Shown: positions 38,749 through 42,169 of the stretch, one piece after another
Position numbering within the stretch: position 1 is the first letter of the stretch
How the letters are laid out: each line of letters starts with the position of its first letter
Origin: an uncultured Clostridia bacterium
GTDB taxonomy: Bacteria > Bacillota > Clostridia > Oscillospirales > Ruminococcaceae
DNA length: 42,169 bases
Assembly: GCA_937891895.1 (NCBI GenBank)
Contig: CALATN010000129.1
Location: 1-42,169 of the forward strand
Direction: 5' to 3'
Translations under genes and position numbers: made by a program
The notes under the pieces: model-generated
Database searches by the model: none
The model's input: only the letters and a program-made list of their open reading frames with translations
Told to the model about the DNA's origin: nothing

Positions 38749-40992
38749 ATGATTAAGGTACAGGAATTCCACAAGGACTACAAAAGATGGGCTTGGCAGA
38801 TAAACGATAACATCAGCTATGCTGAGGACATCGTTCTTTTCAAGCTTGACGCAAAGAATACAAGCTACGTTTTCGGCGCAACCGATGACGGCTACCTTAT
38901 CCACGCATACTACGGAAAGAAAATCGAGGACGAGGACCTTACATACCTCCTTCGCCTTACTGAAAATCCGTGGACACTCAAGACAAACGCACGCGACAAG
39001 GGCACATTTATGGATGCCCACGCTTTTGAGTATCCCTGCCACGGCACAGGCGACTACCGCGAGCCCTGCCTTATGGTTATGGACGATGAGGGTATGACAA
39101 CAACCGACCTTCGCTACGTTTCCCACAAGGTTTATAAGGGCAAGTCCGCACTTGAAGGCATGCCTGCAACATTCGCAAACGAGAACGAGGCTGAAACTCT
39201 GGAAATCACCTGCGTTGACAAGCATACAGGCCTTGAAGCCGTGCTTGTTTACACAGCCTTCAACGACCTTGATGTTATCACAAGAAGCGTACGCCTGAAG
39301 AACAACGGCACAGCTCCTCTCAACGTCAAGAGAGTTCTTTCCGCCTGCGTTGACTTCGACAACGACGGCTACGATTTTATCACCCTCAACGGCAGCTGGG
39401 CAAGAGAGCGTGTTATGGAAAGATGCAGACTTCACCACGGCAAGCAGGGCGTTGACTCGGTAAAGGGTGAGTCCTCACATCAGAACAACCCGTTCGTTGC
39501 TCTCGTTTCCCACACAGCTGACGAGGACAACGGCGAGGCTTACGGCTTCAACTTTGTTTACAGCGGTAACTTCTTCGCACAGGCAGAGGTTACACAGCAT
39601 AAGTATACCCGTCTTGTAATGGGTATCAACCACTTCGATTTCAACTGGCTCCTGGAAGCCGGCGAGGAATTCGTTGCCCCTGAGGTTGTAATGGTATATT
39701 CAAGCGAGGGTATCGGCGCAATGTCACGTACCTTCCACGACCTCTACCGTGAACACCTTATCCGCGGCGAATACAAGGACAAGCGCCGTCCTATCCTCAT
39801 CAACAACTGGGAGGCTACATACTTCAACTTTGATACGGAAAAGCTTATCGACATCGCTAAGGAAGCTTCAAAGCTTGGTATCGAAATGCTTGTTATGGAC
39901 GACGGCTGGTTCGGTCACCGTGACGCTGACAACAGCTCTCTCGGCGACTGGTTTGTATACGAAAAGAAAATCAAGGGCGGACTGAAATACCTCGTTGACG
40001 AGGTAAACAAGCTTGGTATGAAGTTCGGTATCTGGTTCGAGCCTGAAATGATTTCCCCCGACAGCGAGCTTTACAAGGCTCACCCAGAATGGGCTATCCA
40101 GGTTCAGGGCAGAGAGCTTTCAATGTCCCGTGAGCAGTACGTTCTCGACTACTCCAACAAGGAAGTCCGCGACCATATATATGGTATGATGAAGAAAATC
40201 CTCGACAGCGCAAATATCGAGTATATCAAGTGGGATATGAACCGTCAGCTTACCGAAGTCGGCTCAACAACACTTCCCAAGAACAGACAGCGTGAGCTGT
40301 GGCACAGATACGTTCTTGGCGTGTACGACGTGATGAACCGCCTTACAACCGATTATCCGCACATTCTTCTCGAAAACTGCTCAGGCGGCGGCGCACGCTT
40401 CGACCCGGCTATGCTTTACTACTCACCGCAGATCTGGTGCTCTGACGATACAGACGCAATCGAGCGCCTCAAAATCCAGCACGGCACATCAATCTGTTAC
40501 CCCGCTTCCGCAATGGGCGCTCACGTTTCCGACTGCCCGAACCATACAGTAGGACGCTCCACACCTTTTGCTACAAGAGGCAACGTGGCTATGGTGGGAA
40601 CATTCGGCTACGAGCTTGACGTAACACGTATTCCTCAGGAGGACAGGGACGCTATCCCCGGTCAGATTGCACAGTTCAACAAGTACAACCCTATCATCAG
40701 AACAGGCGACCAGTACCGTATCGGCAACGTGTTCGAGGATAATATGTGGGATGCGTGGATGTTTGTTGCAAAGGACAAGTCCGAGGCTGTGTTCACATTT
40801 GTTCAGGTTCTCGGCAGACCAAATTACCGCAACAGACGTGTGAAGCTGAAGGGTCTTGACCCGAAGGCTATGTACCGCAACGAGGAAAACGGCGAGCTTC
40901 ACAGCGGCAGCGCACTTATGAACGCCGGCATTTTTATGGAAATTCACGGCGATTTCTCATCCAAGGTTATTCATTTCGTAAAAGTTGGATAA
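38749..40992 (+). CDS. GH36 alpha-galactosidase
   Basis: Cuts terminal alpha-galactose from raffinose-type sugars and galactomannan oligosaccharides. The 747-residue protein has the full GH36 layout: an N-terminal beta-sandwich, a TIM barrel with MDDGWFGHRDADNSSLGDW, the nucleophile Asp496 in IKWDMNRQ, and the acid/base Asp566 in WCSDDTDAIERL; the spacing of 70 residues fits characterised enzymes. There is no signal peptide, so it is cytoplasmic. I start at ATG 38749, where GGAAGGAA stands 9 bases upstream, and the longer frame overlaps the flippase. Its ribosome binding site lies in the flippase gene. Confidence 0.96.
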   Translation: MIKVQEFHKDYKRWAWQINDNISYAEDIVLFKLDAKNTSYVFGATDDGYLIHAYYGKKIEDEDLTYLLRLTENPWTLKTNARDKGTFMDAHAFEYPCHGTGDYREPCLMVMDDEGMTTTDLRYVSHKVYKGKSALEGMPATFANENEAETLEITCVDKHTGLEAVLVYTAFNDLDVITRSVRLKNNGTAPLNVKRVLSACVDFDNDGYDFITLNGSWARERVMERCRLHHGKQGVDSVKGESSHQNNPFVALVSHTADEDNGEAYGFNFVYSGNFFAQAEVTQHKYTRLVMGINHFDFNWLLEAGEEFVAPEVVMVYSSEGIGAMSRTFHDLYREHLIRGEYKDKRRPILINNWEATYFNFDTEKLIDIAKEASKLGIEMLVMDDGWFGHRDADNSSLGDWFVYEKKIKGGLKYLVDEVNKLGMKFGIWFEPEMISPDSELYKAHPEWAIQVQGRELSMSREQYVLDYSNKEVRDHIYGMMKKILDSANIEYIKWDMNRQLTEVGSTTLPKNRQRELWHRYVLGVYDVMNRLTTDYPHILLENCSGGGARFDPAMLYYSPQIWCSDDTDAIERLKIQHGTSICYPASAMGAHVSDCPNHTVGRSTPFATRGNVAMVGTFGYELDVTRIPQEDRDAIPGQIAQFNKYNPIIRTGDQYRIGNVFEDNMWDAWMFVAKDKSEAVFTFVQVLGRPNYRNRRVKLKGLDPKAMYRNEENGELHSGSALMNAGIFMEIHGDFSSKVIHFVKVG

Positions 40993-41077
40993 AAAATTTG
41001 GTTAACTTAAAGGTTTTCGTAAAGTTTTTTTGTGTAAGTTATACAATATGTTCCAAAGAATATCTATAAAATATCTC

Positions 41078-41107
41078 TTGACGTACATTTGAATAATTTG
41101 TTATAAT
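41078..41107 (+). promoter_or_regulatory. sigma-A promoter of the solute-binding protein gene
   Basis: TTGACG (41078-41083), 18-base spacer, TATAAT (41102-41107), 50 bases before the start. Confidence 0.75.
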
Positions 41108-41128
41108 TGCTATGTAAATATATATAGA

Positions 41129-41144
41129 GTGTACACAGGTACAC
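41129..41144 (+). promoter_or_regulatory. Inverted repeat before the binding-protein start
   Basis: GTGTAC-ACAG-GTACAC (41129-41144) sits between the -10 box and the GGAGG site (41147-41151). It could be an operator for a sugar regulator or an mRNA hairpin next to the ribosome binding site. Confidence 0.5.
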
Positions 41145-41157
41145 ATGGAGGATTATT

Positions 41158-42169
41158 ATGAAAGATATCAAAAAGCTTTTGGCTGGCGCTATGGCGCTTA
41201 CCATCACAGCAGGACTTTCTGCTTGCGCAAGTGATGAAGGCGGCGCAGAAGGCGGTGCTGCTGAAACAACAACTGCTGAGGTAACTACAACAGCAGCTAT
41301 CACAACAGAAATCAATACTGAAACTCTTGCAGCTGAAGAAGCAGATGCTCTTGCAAATGCTATGTCTCAGCTTCAGGATGCTGAACTTGACAATAAGGAA
41401 ATCAAGTGGCTTGCTCACTATGATATCAATCCAGGTACAAACGGTGCTTCCAAGAAGGTTGAACTCGAACTTTTTGAGAGAAAGTACGGCGGTTCCATCA
41501 AGTGGTATCAGACTACATACGAAAACCGTTACAACGACCTTTCTACATACGTTCTCGGCGGCGAAGGCATCGACTTCTTCCCAAGTGATGTTGGTAACCT
41601 TCCTAAGGGTATCATCAGCGGTATGTTCCAGCCGGTTGACGATTACATTGACCTTGATTCTGACATCTGGCAGAATACAGCTGAGGGTATGAAGATTTAC
41701 AACTTCGGTAACAAGCACTATACATTTGTTACAAATCTCAGAGCTAACTACTACGTTTACTATAACAAGGAAACAATTGAAGCCAATGGTCTTGATGATC
41801 CATGGGATCTCTACAAGGCTGGTGAATGGAACTGGGATACATTCAAGGGTATGCTCCAGGAATTCGTAGATGAAGAAAATGACCAGTGGGGTCTCGACAA
41901 CTGGTTCAACGAACTTGCTCTTATGTACTCTGCAGGTGTTCCTGCTGTACAGTCCGTTGACGGTCAGATCAAGTGTAACCTCAACGAACCTCTTATGGAA
42001 AAGGCAATGAACTATCAGTATGATCTCTTTACATCTGGTCTTGTTCTTCCGCTTGAACAGTTTAACTGGTCTATTCAGCCTGCAATGATGGGTGAAGGCA
42101 GACAGCTGTTCTGGATCGGCGGTTACTGGGAAGCTGAAGGTGATCCATCTGTATGGACACACGGTGTTG
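41158..42169 (+). CDS. ABC sugar-type solute-binding lipoprotein (3' partial)
   Basis: The 337 visible residues run off the window end. A lipoprotein signal (TITAGLSAC; Cys21) is followed by a Thr/Ala-rich linker and a family 1 extracellular solute-binding fold: IKWLAHYDINPGTNG, a ligand-binding cleft sequence NLRANYYVYYNKETIEANG, DPWDLYKAGEWNWDTFKGM, and WIGGYWEAEG. The conserved PWDLYKAGEWTWD-type motif is usual for carbohydrate-binding members. It should deliver a sugar to an ABC importer lying beyond the window. GGAGG stands 6 bases before the ATG. It follows GH36 by 165 bases with its own promoter. Confidence 0.92.
   Translation, partial: MKDIKKLLAGAMALTITAGLSACASDEGGAEGGAAETTTAEVTTTAAITTEINTETLAAEEADALANAMSQLQDAELDNKEIKWLAHYDINPGTNGASKKVELELFERKYGGSIKWYQTTYENRYNDLSTYVLGGEGIDFFPSDVGNLPKGIISGMFQPVDDYIDLDSDIWQNTAEGMKIYNFGNKHYTFVTNLRANYYVYYNKETIEANGLDDPWDLYKAGEWNWDTFKGMLQEFVDEENDQWGLDNWFNELALMYSAGVPAVQSVDGQIKCNLNEPLMEKAMNYQYDLFTSGLVLPLEQFNWSIQPAMMGEGRQLFWIGGYWEAEGDPSVWTHGV

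Noticed and set aside
38677..39438. 253-codon minus-strand frame
   Set aside because: Antisense to the GH36 N-terminal domain and the end of the flippase; no start signals.
40993..41045. Terminator after the GH36 gene
   Set aside because: A T-run (TTTTTTT) is present, but the preceding stem (ACTT...AAGT) is too imperfect to call.
41110..42162. Long open frame (350 codons) on the minus strand
   Set aside because: Antisense to the solute-binding lipoprotein, which has a signal peptide, ribosome binding site and promoter.
1..42169. tRNA, rRNA, CRISPR arrays, prophage or transposase genes
   Set aside because: Looked for by eye on both strands; no cloverleaf, spaced repeat array, integrase or transposase motif was found.

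Overview
The window looks like chromosomal DNA from a Gram-positive, fibre-degrading gut or rumen Firmicute, most probably Ruminococcus or a close relative. This is inferred from strong AGGAGG-type ribosome binding sites, sigma-A promoters, lipoproteins and surface proteins with Thr-rich linkers, several polysaccharide-active enzymes, a DUF4179-type ECF anti-sigma factor, and polyamine and branched-chain amino acid operons. No rRNA, tRNA, CRISPR array, phage gene or transposase was seen. Species cannot be fixed from the sequence alone.

Layout. 1-2573: two halves of a heterodimeric ABC exporter, the first cut by the window edge. 2574-2880: a gene-free mosaic of short palindromes, then a GH113-type mannanase-like enzyme and a GC-rich inverted repeat (3851-3916). 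4032-12264: a long same-strand run from one clear promoter: speD, a small lipoprotein, speA, two membrane proteins of unknown role, speE, speB, a ClC-type channel, a short pyroglutamyl-peptidase-like protein and prfB. The spe genes encode arginine to agmatine to putrescine to spermidine. 12.3-17.9 kb: housekeeping and envelope genes on both strands (TtcA-like, an anchored surface protein, an Sfp-type phosphopantetheinyl transferase, a lysine/alanine-rich protein with an SCP2-like C-terminus, rlmH, a WalJ-like MBL hydrolase, tcdA). 18.0-19.9 kb: a small signalling island (MshEN-like/CheX-like protein, stand-alone CheY, and a divergent HPt protein). 20.1-23.7 kb: an AGCS symporter with a large insertion, YtaF and BirA. 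23.7-28.5 kb: a large lipoprotein, then divergently an ECF sigma factor, its anti-sigma protein and a polysaccharide deacetylase. 28.6-33.4 kb: a CBM35-like/GH26 mannanase lipoprotein and a 977-residue degenerate-GGDEF/EAL protein ending in a glycine-rich repeat domain resembling a beta-helix. 33.5-37.0 kb: ilvB-ilvN-ilvC on the minus strand behind a palindrome-rich leader. 37.2-42.2 kb: a 38-residue membrane peptide, a flippase, a GH36 alpha-galactosidase and the start of a sugar-type ABC solute-binding lipoprotein.

How the parts fit. GH26, GH113, GH36 and the binding protein together suggest use of (galacto)mannan: extracellular cutting, uptake and side-chain removal. They lie in separate transcription units, so this is a functional guess, not a proven locus. 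The most unusual items are the EAL protein with the repeat domain, the Lys/Ala tail joined to an SCP2-like domain, the insertion in the AGCS symporter, and a family of short palindromes that sit at stop codons, in 5' leaders and even between a Shine-Dalgarno sequence and its start codon.
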